Positions 47,255 to 56,520 are shown, counted from the first letter of the stretch. The stretch is DNA of 64,000 nucleotides from GCA-2728135 sp002728135 (GCA_963997635.1 CAXEND010000004.1:1-64000); one strand, 5' to 3'. Numbers and translations: made by a program. Notes: generated by a model not told the origin, from the letters alone.

Positions 47255-48271
47255 TTAACTTTTAACCTCTAAGTCAGATTGATATATTGGAGAATCTGCT
47301 CGCTTTTTATTTTTTAAAATTCTCCCTATTGGATTTTCATCACCTAGCATCCCATCGCCGGGCCGTTTCAAAATAATATCTTTCTCGCTTAATCGTGTCC
47401 CCAACTCAATATCTCTTGTTGTGTGCCAACTCCTTCTAACTAAACGAGATACTTCAATTTCATCTTCTACAGGTTCTTTTACACCGTTGCCCAATGCTTC
47501 CTGAACATCACGCACTCCTGCAATCAATGATGATAGTTCGACTGGCTCCAAGGAAGCCATATGGTCTGGACCAGGTAATGAACGATCTAATGTAAAATGT
47601 TTTTCTATAGTAGTTGCACCTAACGCTGCAGCAGCTATTGAAATATGTGTTCCAATTGAGTGATCAGAAAACCCAACATTAACTTTATACTTATCCCTCA
47701 TAGTTTTCATTGCCCGAAGATTTATCGTTCTAGGGGGTGCAGGGTATAATGATGTACACTGGAGGATTGTTATGTCATCCACATTATTACTCTTTAATAT
47801 TTCTATTGAATGGGATACTTCCTTCTCATTTGCCATTCCTGTTGATACAATCATTGGCAAGTCAAAAGATGCAAATTTCACTAACAAACTTATATTAGTC
47901 AAATCCCCTGATGAAACTTTAATTCGATCCATACCAAATTCTATCAAGGTTGATACAATCTCATAGTCAAAAGGTGTTACCAAAAAGCCTATTTTTTCTT
48001 TTTCACAAGTTGCCGCCAATTTTTCGAAATCGCCGAGAGATAATTCTAGTGAGCTAAGCATCTCTCTTTGATTTACAGAACCCGTAGCATTTTTTTGGTA
48101 TGCAGTTGTCTTTGCATGATTGGATACAAGATTCTCGGCCTTAAATGCTTGAAATTTGACATAATCGGCTCCAGAAGCTGCTGCAACTCGAACCATCTCA
48201 TTCGCACGATTAAAATCACCATTGTGATTAACGCCAGCCTCAGCAATAACTAAAATTTTTTGTGAAATCAT
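47255..48271 (-). CDS. legI: Legionaminic acid synthase
   Basis: 338 residues, NeuB family. VIAEAGVNHNGDFNRANEM, YVKFQAFKAENLVS and LQCTSLYPAPPRTINLRAM differ from the PseI pattern and fit LegI/NeuB. The C-terminal SAF domain includes RRSWHTTRDIELGT. It condenses the LegG product with phosphoenolpyruvate. Overlaps legH by four bases. Confidence 0.92.
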   Translation of the reverse strand: MISQKILVIAEAGVNHNGDFNRANEMVRVAAASGADYVKFQAFKAENLVSNHAKTTAYQKNATGSVNQREMLSSLELSLGDFEKLAATCEKEKIGFLVTPFDYEIVSTLIEFGMDRIKVSSGDLTNISLLVKFASFDLPMIVSTGMANEKEVSHSIEILKSNNVDDITILQCTSLYPAPPRTINLRAMKTMRDKYKVNVGFSDHSIGTHISIAAAALGATTIEKHFTLDRSLPGPDHMASLEPVELSSLIAGVRDVQEALGNGVKEPVEDEIEVSRLVRRSWHTTRDIELGTRLSEKDIILKRPGDGMLGDENPIGRILKNKKRADSPIYQSDLEVKS

Positions 48272-48867
48272 TTTTTATGCGGATAACGAGTTAGAGCTGG
48301 AATCAAACTATCATCATCAATTTTACTTCTAGGCAACGTCACTGATGAAGCACCTATCATTGAACAATCACCGATTATACTTTGACCTAAAATTACTGCA
48401 CCAGGTGCAACATGAACACCTTCCCCTATAGAACAATCATGTTCTACTATAGATCCAGAGTTAATAATTGTGCCTTTTCCTACTTTGACACCAGGTTGTA
48501 TTATAGCCCCAGCAAGAATAACTACACCTAACCCTATATTTGCTGTATCACTTACAATAGCTTTGCTGTGTATAATCGGAGGAGCTGTATACCCTTTAGA
48601 GAGAAATGTTTGAAGTATATCCAGTCGTTTTTTTAACTGCTTAACCTGAACACCACCTAGTCCAATTACGATTGGTATTTTTTTATCAAATTCTTCAGTA
48701 TCTGATTCGATCTGACCACATTGAAGCCAAGGACAACGTTGGGAATCTATATAAAATTTAATCTCACCAAGTATTTTGTCAGCTGCCTCTACAACACCTC
48801 GTGCATGTCCTCCAGCACCGATCAAAACATAGCCCGCTCCACCATATATGCCTAGATTCTTACCCAC
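48268..48867 (-). CDS. legH: Sugar O/N-acetyltransferase, NeuD/PglD/LegH family
   Basis: 199 residues. N-terminal Rossmann-like portion with VLIGAGGHARGVVEAAD, then a left-handed beta helix from about residue 100 (IIHSKAIVSDTANIGLGVVI onwards). PglD and LegH acetylate the 4-amino group of the dideoxy amino sugar with acetyl-CoA; the position right after legC supports this step. Overlaps legC by eight and legI by four bases. Confidence 0.85.
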   Translation of the reverse strand: MGKNLGIYGGAGYVLIGAGGHARGVVEAADKILGEIKFYIDSQRCPWLQCGQIESDTEEFDKKIPIVIGLGGVQVKQLKKRLDILQTFLSKGYTAPPIIHSKAIVSDTANIGLGVVILAGAIIQPGVKVGKGTIINSGSIVEHDCSIGEGVHVAPGAVILGQSIIGDCSMIGASSVTLPRSKIDDDSLIPALTRYPHKK

Positions 48868-49996
48868 TACTCCAATTCCATTGTGATAAATGAGAAATTA
48901 CTCTGGCTTGATCATCATCTGTCAAAGATGAACTACAAGGAAAGGATACAACCTTTCCTGTTAATTTTTCTGAAACACCATTTAAGAATGATGGAGCATC
49001 TATATATGGAGGCTGTATTGATAACGACCTCCAAAAACTTCTTACTTCAATGTTTTGTGCATCTAAATATCTCATCAGGTCACATGATGCTGGTTCACTT
49101 TCACACACTACCGAATACAGCCAATTAGAGCTTTCACCCCAGTTCATAGAAGATAATGTCTTTAAGTTTTTATGTTTATTAACTATAGGGTCATATATTT
49201 CAGCAATTTTTCTTTTTGCTGCTAACATTTCATCCATTCTTTCTAATTGTGCAAGCAATAGTCCAGCATTTATATTTGTCATTCTATAATTAAATCCAAT
49301 TGATTCATATTTGTAATCCTGACCAACCCGGGCTTGACCAGATAATTTTCTTAGGTATGCAGCATCTATAGAAGAATTTGTTAAAATCATTCCTCCACCA
49401 CCAGCTGTAATTGTTTTATTCCCATTAAAACTCAATACAGAAAACTCCCCGAAAGATCCTACTGGACGACCTTGGTATTTTGCACCAAAAGCCCCAGCCG
49501 CATCCTCAATTAATGGTATTTTTGCAGATTTACTGATCGAGATAAGTGGATCTAAGTTGGCAGGATGACCCAGAGGATGCACAACAATCATGGCTGATAT
49601 ACGACCTGGATAATTAGATATAATTTTCTCAACAATATCTGGATCAAGTGAATAACTTTGTTTATCTATATCTGCAAAGATTGGTATGCATCCTGCATGA
49701 TAAACAGCATTAGCTGTAGCAGCAAAGGTCCAATCAGGAATAATCACATAGTCACCTGGCTTAGTTTTACAAGCCAACAAGGACAGGTGAAGTGCTGCAG
49801 AGCCATTAACTGTAGCTATTGCATTTGATCGTTCTAATTTATTTTTAATAATCTCTTCACACTCTCCTATGAAAGGACCAGCTGATGAAACCCAGTTTGT
49901 TTCAATACACTTTTTTAAATAAACTAATTCATTCCCCCTTAAGTCAGGAACAGCCAAAGGGATTCGATCTGCTCTGGCTCTGTTCTGGTGAACCAT
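48860..49996 (-). CDS. legC: LegC-family aminotransferase
   Basis: 378 residues, DegT/DnrJ/EryC1 fold. IPLAVPDLRGNELVYLKKCIE followed by TNWVSSAGPF is the LegC start; the PLP lysine sits in LSFNGNKTITAGGGG. Transaminates the 4-keto sugar produced by LegB. The start codon overlaps the stop of the sulfatase-like gene as TAATG, so the two are coupled. Confidence 0.92.
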   Translation of the reverse strand: MVHQNRARADRIPLAVPDLRGNELVYLKKCIETNWVSSAGPFIGECEEIIKNKLERSNAIATVNGSAALHLSLLACKTKPGDYVIIPDWTFAATANAVYHAGCIPIFADIDKQSYSLDPDIVEKIISNYPGRISAMIVVHPLGHPANLDPLISISKSAKIPLIEDAAGAFGAKYQGRPVGSFGEFSVLSFNGNKTITAGGGGMILTNSSIDAAYLRKLSGQARVGQDYKYESIGFNYRMTNINAGLLLAQLERMDEMLAAKRKIAEIYDPIVNKHKNLKTLSSMNWGESSNWLYSVVCESEPASCDLMRYLDAQNIEVRSFWRSLSIQPPYIDAPSFLNGVSEKLTGKVVSFPCSSSLTDDDQARVISHLSQWNWSSG

Positions 49997-51573
49997 TATA
50001 CCTCTCTCATAGAAAAAATTTCTGATCTCTCATTTCTAAGAATATCAATCATATTTTTTATTGGTTCCTGCATTTGTTCAGTGTCAACTAAATTATTTAG
50101 TTCACGAGGGTCTTTAAGCTTGTCGTAGGCCTTTTCAATATGGAGAAATTTTCCGCTTAAAATTGCCATCATTTTATGTGCTGGAGTTGTAACAGTAAAA
50201 TATATATCTCGATGGCTTAGATTTGAGTCACCGTGTCCACAACTTTCAGAAATAACAAAATCTTTTGGATTCTGAAAAATGCTAATTCCTTTGAAACTGA
50301 CATGAGGTTTTACATGTAGGACGTCAAGAAAAGTTGCAGTCATCCCCATACTATCAATCATACCAATATTTTGTGGGTTGTTAGATGCATTGCATAAAAG
50401 CATAGGAACTTCTATATCTTCATAGTGAGTACGTGTTCCAATTTGCAATTTTTTTCTTGGACTCTCCGCATAATACAAGCCATGATCTCCAGTTACTAAG
50501 ATAACTGTATTATTAAGTTGTCCTGTACGTTCAAGTGTATCGATCAAACGCCCTAATAGCTCGTCCACATACATTATTGCTGTGTCATAAAGCCATCTAC
50601 GTTTGGTAAGACCTCGCAGTCGAGCGTAAAGCCATTTAGGAAAAAATTTTAGTCTATACATTAAGTGTAAGGGTCGACTTATAGATCGACAGTCATGTAC
50701 ATCCATCATATGCATATGGATAAACCAACGCCTATCAACTCTATCCTCAATCAATTCACATAATGGCTTAATTATATCTCCAAAAATTACCGGGAAATGT
50801 GACATTGCTAAAAATGGCCAGAATGTTTGTTTGGCAACCCACCTTCGTGTTCTCCACCTTACAGATTCCAGAGCTCGATAGAAGAATAAACGCAATCCCC
50901 TTGGTCTTTGCTGACCTAAAAACCGCCAGTATATACCAGGAGCGATTTTCCTGATTTTTTCTATGACTTCTGACGGGTCGTTTTCAAGTAGTCTTATTTC
51001 TGCGGCACAACCTTTAGCAACTTTCTTGTTTATTCTATGTAATACTCTAGGCCATACAGACTTATCATGATTATCAATTGAATCTCTTAAGTTACTTAGT
51101 AACAAACTTAATTCTTTTACTACTGCTGTTTCAGCTTTATCGTCGTTGGTTGAATATTTTTTTTCAAGTTTGTATCTTAAAGTACGCCCAATACGCTGTT
51201 CCAGTAATAATCGAAAATCTGATGTAGTACGAATACTATCAAAGCCTCTACCATACCCAGTAGTAACACCAAGTTGATTACAACTTGCAATAAGGTGTGT
51301 CTCAAACCCATCCTTTTTAAGGGATTCTACAAAACTTTGAGGCCTTTCTCTTATGCCGTTATCATAACCCCCATAGTCGAGAGGGTATGTTAGTGAAAAT
51401 AAGGACGGCATAACAAACTGAGTCGATTGAGCATTAGTCACAACTTTTCTAACAAATCCACTCTTTACAAGTTTTGAAAGATTAGGAGCAATAATTTCTC
51501 TAGATGCTTTGTCCTCGAGGACATCAAAACGCAAAGAATCAATAAGCAGGAAAAGAGCCTTTTTATTTTTCAT
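49996..51573 (-). CDS. Sulfatase/alkaline-phosphatase superfamily hydrolase or transferase
   Basis: 525 residues. Metal ligands appear as LLIDSLRFDVL at the start and LVTGDHGLYYAES near residue 370; the nucleophile region FVMPSLFSLTYP has no Cys, so it is not a classic formylglycine sulfatase. No membrane segment or signal peptide is clear. A basic, Arg/Trp-rich middle (about 230-270) is unusual. It may act on a phosphate, phosphonate or sulfate ester within the cytoplasm, or transfer a phospho-group. Reaction unknown. Confidence 0.7.
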   Translation of the reverse strand: MKNKKALFLLIDSLRFDVLEDKASREIIAPNLSKLVKSGFVRKVVTNAQSTQFVMPSLFSLTYPLDYGGYDNGIRERPQSFVESLKKDGFETHLIASCNQLGVTTGYGRGFDSIRTTSDFRLLLEQRIGRTLRYKLEKKYSTNDDKAETAVVKELSLLLSNLRDSIDNHDKSVWPRVLHRINKKVAKGCAAEIRLLENDPSEVIEKIRKIAPGIYWRFLGQQRPRGLRLFFYRALESVRWRTRRWVAKQTFWPFLAMSHFPVIFGDIIKPLCELIEDRVDRRWFIHMHMMDVHDCRSISRPLHLMYRLKFFPKWLYARLRGLTKRRWLYDTAIMYVDELLGRLIDTLERTGQLNNTVILVTGDHGLYYAESPRKKLQIGTRTHYEDIEVPMLLCNASNNPQNIGMIDSMGMTATFLDVLHVKPHVSFKGISIFQNPKDFVISESCGHGDSNLSHRDIYFTVTTPAHKMMAILSGKFLHIEKAYDKLKDPRELNNLVDTEQMQEPIKNMIDILRNERSEIFSMREV

Positions 51574-51595
51574 AAATAATTAAACCTGATAAAAT

Positions 51596-53029
51596 TTAAC
51601 TTTTATTTTTGTCCCAATTAAGACTAGCTCTTAGATGGGAAATCGAATTTATTTGCACTGCATTCATTCGATTTCCTGTATGAGGATAAGTGACACCAGT
51701 CGCCAAAACAAGATCTTGATCAACTAAGAGATCACGTCGCCACAGCATTTCAAGAGTTGTTCCAAAGTGGTTTATATTTTCTTTAGGAAAAGGGGTATTA
51801 CTATACACACCCTGAGTCCCCGGAAATAAATTAAAACTCCTAGCAGCACTTGCATCATCGCTTACTGCAATTATTGGTTGTGTAGGCATATGAACCGCAA
51901 TCATCCGGGCAGCAAAACCTGAACGAGTTATCGCTACAATTTTTGTAATTGGAAGAGCACGGCACAAAGTTTTAATTGCCTCGCCCATCACTTCAGGAAT
52001 TGTGTCTCCAACATTTGGAGCTTCTAAGTCTAGTTTTTTTTGAACAAATTCTTCTGAGGAATGAGCTACGCTATTCATTAAACATATAGCTTCTTGAGGA
52101 TAGTCTCCTACTGCCGTCTCTCCAGAAAGCATTGTTGCAGCACAACCGTCTATAACAGCATTCGTTATATCGCTAACTTCAGCTTTTGTTGGGAAAGGAT
52201 TTTCAATCATCGTATGCAACATCTCAGTTGCAATAATAACCGGCCTACCAAATTTAGATGCAGCATTAATTATCTGTTTTTGGAACAAAGCCACATCAAA
52301 CAAACTAGTTTCCACTGAGAGATCACCACGGTCTACCATAATTGCATCCGCTTCCCTCGCAATTTCATTTACTTTGTCAAGGCCTCCTTGATTTTCAACT
52401 TTTGCAACAATTCTTGGTGAGCTAGAACCTATTAGATTTTTAAATGCGGTAATATGTGCTGCAGACTCAACAAAACTTAAACCAATAAAATCAACATTAA
52501 TGTTACAGGCAAACTCCACCATTAACTCATCTTTCGGTGTAACTTCTGGAATGTTGAGAGGTACGAAAGGAACATTAATTCCCTTTGCACTTTTAAGTTT
52601 GCCCTCGGTATTTGCTTCACAATAAATATCTCGTCCTTCAACTTTATTTACAGTGAAACGTAATGTTCCATCATCTGCTAAAATTATATGATTTGGCTTC
52701 AAAAACTCATGTAACGATTCGTAATTGACAGGGACTTTGCTTTTACCTTTGTATGTTATATCTGTAGTTAATATAATTTGTTCACCAATTTTAAATTCAG
52801 GTTCATGTTGGAGCTGAGTAGTACGAATTTTTCTACCCGGTATATCTAGCAAGATAGGTAATTCAGGGAGAGTATCTCTAATTATTTTTACGGCGTTGGA
52901 ATGCCAATCTAAATTATTATGAGATCCGTTTAGACGAGCTACGGTCATTCCTTTTTTCCACATGGAAAGCAGTTTTGAATCATCAAGAGACCGTGGACCT
53001 ATAGTACAAACTATTCCTGTTCTAGACAT
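51596..53029 (-). CDS. Pyruvate kinase-like protein
   Basis: 477 residues. The PK frame is recognisable: GIVCTIGPRS, ARLNGSHNN, LLDIPGRKIRT, DDGTLRF, IAKVENQGG, MVDRGDLSVE and ATEMLHTMIENPFPTKAEVSD. The Lys/Glu of KVEN and the Asp of GDL are kept. Differences from housekeeping enzymes are DIPGRKIRT for DTKGPEIRT (Lys at the Glu117 position, a change linked to K+ independence) and DDGTL for DDGLI. Lies between sat and the sulfatase-like gene, so it is probably a cluster-specific paralogue whose substrate may not be pyruvate/PEP. Confidence 0.82.
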   Translation of the reverse strand: MSRTGIVCTIGPRSLDDSKLLSMWKKGMTVARLNGSHNNLDWHSNAVKIIRDTLPELPILLDIPGRKIRTTQLQHEPEFKIGEQIILTTDITYKGKSKVPVNYESLHEFLKPNHIILADDGTLRFTVNKVEGRDIYCEANTEGKLKSAKGINVPFVPLNIPEVTPKDELMVEFACNINVDFIGLSFVESAAHITAFKNLIGSSSPRIVAKVENQGGLDKVNEIAREADAIMVDRGDLSVETSLFDVALFQKQIINAASKFGRPVIIATEMLHTMIENPFPTKAEVSDITNAVIDGCAATMLSGETAVGDYPQEAICLMNSVAHSSEEFVQKKLDLEAPNVGDTIPEVMGEAIKTLCRALPITKIVAITRSGFAARMIAVHMPTQPIIAVSDDASAARSFNLFPGTQGVYSNTPFPKENINHFGTTLEMLWRRDLLVDQDLVLATGVTYPHTGNRMNAVQINSISHLRASLNWDKNKS

Positions 53030-53032
53030 TAT

Positions 53033-54109
53033 TTACTCATCCATAAAAAGCTTTATGTTATTCAGGGACTCTATGACCTCATGCCTCATTAATTTTGGGT
53101 TAGGAAAACTACCATCTCCTAGAATTTGTCGCATGTCTGAGCCATTGATTAGTTTAACTGCATCTGTGCCAGAATGGGGACATGTTTTTTCTGTCACCAA
53201 GGAATCACAAATTTCACAAAAATAAGGTCCACTTAAGCACAATATTGTTATTCCGAGTTTTCCCTCAAATTTATTTGCAAGCCTATGAGCATCATATTCT
53301 CCATACCAACCACCTACACCTGCATGATCACGTCCAACAATAAAGTGTGTACATCCATAATTTCGACGGATTATGGCATGAAATATCGCTTCTCTTGGAC
53401 CTGCAAATCTCATGAAAGTTGATAGTGTTCCCAATATCACTCTATCTTTAGGGAAAAAACCATTAATGAGGGTCTCATATCCTGTTAATATTGCCTCTGG
53501 GGTAAAATCACCAGATCTGCGTTGGCCAATTAATGGTTGAATAAAGAGGCCGTCTGCAAATTCTAGTGCAATTTTTTGTAAATATTCATGTGCTCGATGA
53601 GGTACATTTCGTGTTTGAAAACCTACCATGCGCCTCCATTTATTTTCTCTAAAGATGTTTTTTGTATCAGCTGGCGTAAGTTTATCGTGCCAAATACCAG
53701 TATCTATACGCTTTAATAATTTTACCAATCCACCTACAAAAACTGGTTTTAATGAGATAAAATGTTTTACACCTGGATGATTTGGATCATCCGTGCCGAA
53801 TATAGCTTTAGCCACAAGACTACGATCACAGTTATAAAAGTCGTTTGGTATTAGATGTGCTACAACAGAGCCCATATACAGAAGTTCAACCGTAGAACCT
53901 ATATCAATCTCATTTGCAAGTTTTTCATCAACATCTAATACAATAGGAAGAGTAAAAATATCTCCTGAAGGAAGACAAAATTCATTTACTACTGATTTAA
54001 ACTCGGTTTCATTCATAAATCCCATAATAGGAAAAAATGCCCCTAAACCTATTTTTTCAACCTCTAAATATTGAGTGAGGTTTAAGTTTATTTGACTATT
54101 GTTAGCCAC
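53033..54109 (-). CDS. sat: Sulfate adenylyltransferase (single-chain ATP sulfurylase)
   Basis: 358 residues, Sat type rather than CysD/CysN. FQTRNVPHRAHEY holds the sulfate/ATP QxRN..H..H motif, and VGRDHAGVGGWYG is the second ATP motif. Paired cysteines near the end (FCEICDSL... CPH) may bind zinc, as in other bacterial and archaeal Sat. Makes adenylylsulfate (APS). Overlaps cysC by one base (TAATG). Confidence 0.93.
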   Translation of the reverse strand: MANNSQINLNLTQYLEVEKIGLGAFFPIMGFMNETEFKSVVNEFCLPSGDIFTLPIVLDVDEKLANEIDIGSTVELLYMGSVVAHLIPNDFYNCDRSLVAKAIFGTDDPNHPGVKHFISLKPVFVGGLVKLLKRIDTGIWHDKLTPADTKNIFRENKWRRMVGFQTRNVPHRAHEYLQKIALEFADGLFIQPLIGQRRSGDFTPEAILTGYETLINGFFPKDRVILGTLSTFMRFAGPREAIFHAIIRRNYGCTHFIVGRDHAGVGGWYGEYDAHRLANKFEGKLGITILCLSGPYFCEICDSLVTEKTCPHSGTDAVKLINGSDMRQILGDGSFPNPKLMRHEVIESLNNIKLFMDE

Positions 54110-54639
54110 TACTTTGATAAGCCTTTGGAATAATTTAAAAATTTTAGAGAGTTAATTATTTTAATGGCAGTAGTAGAAGGATTTTCGATTAATGTAGCAT
54201 CCACTTCCATATTAGGCTTATTGGGTTCGTGCCATGGTATATCAATACCAACGACATTCTTTATATTACCAATTTCTGCACCTGCATAAAGACCCTTAGA
54301 ATCTCGAGTCTGAAGGAACTCCAATGATGCCTTTAAATACACTTCAAAATAATTTGAAAAATTTTCTCGGTTCCAACTTAATAAATCTGGATGAGAATAA
54401 AGTGCTGCAACAATTACTAACATACCTGAGCGATCTAACCATGCAGCTAATCTCTGTAATCTTCGAATTTGTTGTTCTCTTTCTGCTTCTGTGTAGCCTA
54501 GATCATTTTCAAATAAAGCACGCACCTCATCACCATCTAAAAGTATAGTCTGGGGAAAATCTGGCTTTAGAATCTTCAATACTTCTCTAGCTATGGTAGT
54601 TTTTCCTGCACCAGACATTCCAGTAATCCAAACAATCAT
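54109..54639 (-). CDS. cysC: Adenylylsulfate kinase
   Basis: 176 residues. Walker A GMSGAGKTT at 7-15, LLDGDEVRALFENDLGY with the family DGD.VR, and AALYSHPDLLSW. Makes PAPS, the universal sulfo donor, from APS. First gene of the long minus-strand array in its own right: 127 bases divergent from legB. No PAPS reductase or sulfite reductase follows, so PAPS for sulfation, rather than assimilation, is the likely purpose. Confidence 0.92.
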   Translation of the reverse strand: MIVWITGMSGAGKTTIAREVLKILKPDFPQTILLDGDEVRALFENDLGYTEAEREQQIRRLQRLAAWLDRSGMLVIVAALYSHPDLLSWNRENFSNYFEVYLKASLEFLQTRDSKGLYAGAEIGNIKNVVGIDIPWHEPNKPNMEVDATLIENPSTTAIKIINSLKFLNYSKGLSK

Positions 54640-54775
54640 AATTTTTTATGTTCCATTTATATGATAAGTTTTATTATTAAAAATGGTTAAAATATCAATT
54701 AACAAAGTGAAAGATTGAAAATTATTTTTTTTCTTTATAAGAGGCCTATCTGGACGCTATATACCTTTGCATGGT

Positions 54776-55813
54776 ATGAGCCTGTTTATGTCTGAAGAAA
54801 ATTTCAAATCTTACGCTAGCAAAAGCGTTCTTATCACGGGTGCAGACGGTTTTATTGGTTCCCACCTTACAGAACTTCTTGTTAAATCGGGAGCTAATGT
54901 CACAGCTTTGACACTTTATAACGCCCTTGGGTCTAATGGTTGGCTTGATTCTATCCCTGATCATATATACGAATCAGTAAACATTTACTCTGGTGATGTA
55001 CGTGATTCTGCCCAAATGATGCGATTGGTTGATGGTTACGATATAGTTTTTCATTTAGCAGCACTGATTGGGATACCCTATTCCTATGAAGCGGCTCACT
55101 CATACGTTGATGTAAATATTAGTGGCACCCTTAATTTATTAGAAGCCGTCAGAAAGAATGGAACTGGAAGATTCATACACACTTCTACAAGTGAAGTGTA
55201 TGGATCTGCAAAGACCAAGCCTATATCTGAAAGTCATCCTATACATGGTCAATCCCCATATGCCGCATCGAAGATAGGTGCTGATCAACTTGCTGAGGCC
55301 TACGCAAGATCACACAATATTCCGATTGTAATTATTCGACCCTTTAATGCTTATGGTCCCCGTCAGAGCGAACGTGCTGTTATTCCTACAACCATTCGTC
55401 AGATTTTTGATCCACAATGTGAAACAGTAAAACTAGGTGATCTCAGTACTACTCGTGATTTTAACTATGTTAGTGATACAGTTAGAGCCTTTGCAATGAT
55501 AGGCGAGTCAAATGATGTCAACTTTGGCACAGCGTATAACGCTGGAAGTGGCGTTGAAACATTAGTAAGTGAAGTAGTAGAAAAACTCATGCAAATTTCA
55601 GGATGTAAGAAAGAAATTATAATAGAAAACTCTCGTATTAGACCTGAAAAATCTGAAGTTCGTGCTCTTGTCGCTGATTCAAGTAAACTTAAAAAAATAA
55701 CTGGTTGGAAATGTAACGTAACACTTGATAAAGGGGTTCATCAGACTCTGAATTGGTGGAAATCTAGAACTGATAACGTAACAATTAGGCGAAACCGAAA
55801 ATTTGCTAAATAA
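54776..55813 (+). CDS. legB: NAD-dependent sugar-nucleotide 4,6-dehydratase (LegB)
   Basis: About 345 residues, extended SDR. ITGADGFIGSHLTELLV is the NAD loop; TLYNALGSNGWLD and HLAALIGIPYSYEA mark the LegB family; catalytic YAASK follows STSEVYGSA. Converts GDP- or UDP-GlcNAc to the 4-keto-6-deoxy sugar for LegC. Start uncertain: in-frame TTG 54767, ATG 54776 and ATG 54788, none with a good ribosome binding site; I take 54776. Plus strand, while the other leg genes are on the minus strand. Confidence 0.88.
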   Translation: MSLFMSEENFKSYASKSVLITGADGFIGSHLTELLVKSGANVTALTLYNALGSNGWLDSIPDHIYESVNIYSGDVRDSAQMMRLVDGYDIVFHLAALIGIPYSYEAAHSYVDVNISGTLNLLEAVRKNGTGRFIHTSTSEVYGSAKTKPISESHPIHGQSPYAASKIGADQLAEAYARSHNIPIVIIRPFNAYGPRQSERAVIPTTIRQIFDPQCETVKLGDLSTTRDFNYVSDTVRAFAMIGESNDVNFGTAYNAGSGVETLVSEVVEKLMQISGCKKEIIIENSRIRPEKSEVRALVADSSKLKKITGWKCNVTLDKGVHQTLNWWKSRTDNVTIRRNRKFAK

Positions 55814-55859
55814 AGTTTTAGTTTCTGTTTTCATTCTTTATATGACTAACAAATTTAAT

Positions 55860-56477
55860 TTATATCATTATCTCTTTATGTCTAACTGGTAGTAGATCAG
55901 GAACAAGAATCCTTTCTGGGGACATGCTATTAACAAGGCATGAATATTTTTTTTCTAAAGATTGTATTTCAGCCAAAATCACAGCATCTATATCTAGATC
56001 TGTGTTCATTGACGATATCACTGGTAAACCGTGAAAAGTCTCACCATCATAGTCACTGCATATAACTGCAACTAATTTTATATCATGTTCTCGTGCATAT
56101 AAGATTGCTATGTCTGCCAGTTCACTTACACCAGCAATTGCAACCCTGTTCCACCCATTCTTAGCACATAACTTATATAAATCACTATACTGAACTCTAG
56201 CTCTGCGAAAAAAAGAAAATGAGTCTGCAAGAAATTCTGCTGTTAAACGTGTTTTTTCAGTAAAACCTTGAGGTGTTAGATAATATGCATAACGGTTGGG
56301 GGGGATTTGTGTAACTTTTATATATCCTTTTCTAACACATCTCTTTATATAGGCATTTGCCATACCGAGAGCTATGCCCAACTCCGTAGCAAGCTTCCTT
56401 TGATTAAGATTTTCTGTTTCGTCGATATGTATTAAGATATCGCGAATGATTTTATTGTCCTTAGTATTTTTGTTCAT
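55860..56477 (-). CDS. Winged-helix regulator with C-terminal Rossmann-like domain
   Basis: About 205 residues. N-terminal winged helix: RDILIHIDE, NQRKLATELGIALGMANAYIKRCVRKGYI, then RYAYYLTPQGF, in the MarR/Lrp-like style. The C-terminal half (from about 110) has NRVAIAGVSELADIAILYA, a nucleotide-binding-like loop, resembling the N-terminal domain of PglD-type proteins. It probably senses a sugar nucleotide or related ligand. Start at ATG 56477 (MNKNTKDNK); the frame is open up to 56561, but that would place an ops element inside the coding region. Confidence 0.78.
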   Translation of the reverse strand: MNKNTKDNKIIRDILIHIDETENLNQRKLATELGIALGMANAYIKRCVRKGYIKVTQIPPNRYAYYLTPQGFTEKTRLTAEFLADSFSFFRRARVQYSDLYKLCAKNGWNRVAIAGVSELADIAILYAREHDIKLVAVICSDYDGETFHGLPVISSMNTDLDIDAVILAEIQSLEKKYSCLVNSMSPERILVPDLLPVRHKEIMI

Positions 56478-56508
56478 TTCACTAGATATTGAAAATTTGA
56501 GAAATTTC

Positions 56509-56520
56509 CACGCTACCGCC
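56509..56520 (-). promoter_or_regulatory. ops-type antitermination element (RfaH recruitment site)
   Basis: On the minus strand these 12 bases read GGCGGTAGCGTG, identical to the E. coli ops core as I recall it, where RNA polymerase pauses and RfaH binds the non-template strand. It lies 32 bases upstream of the regulator start codon, so in its 5' leader, directed toward the minus-strand glycan genes. A small hairpin, TGGG/CCCA, precedes it. An RfaH-like gene is 3.2 kb away. A chance exact 12-mer is unlikely in AT-rich DNA. Confidence 0.75.

Noticed and set aside
54746..54964. Minus-strand frame overlapping the legB start as a small gene
   Set aside because: Overlaps conserved legB sequence encoding the NAD loop and lacks any recognisable motif.
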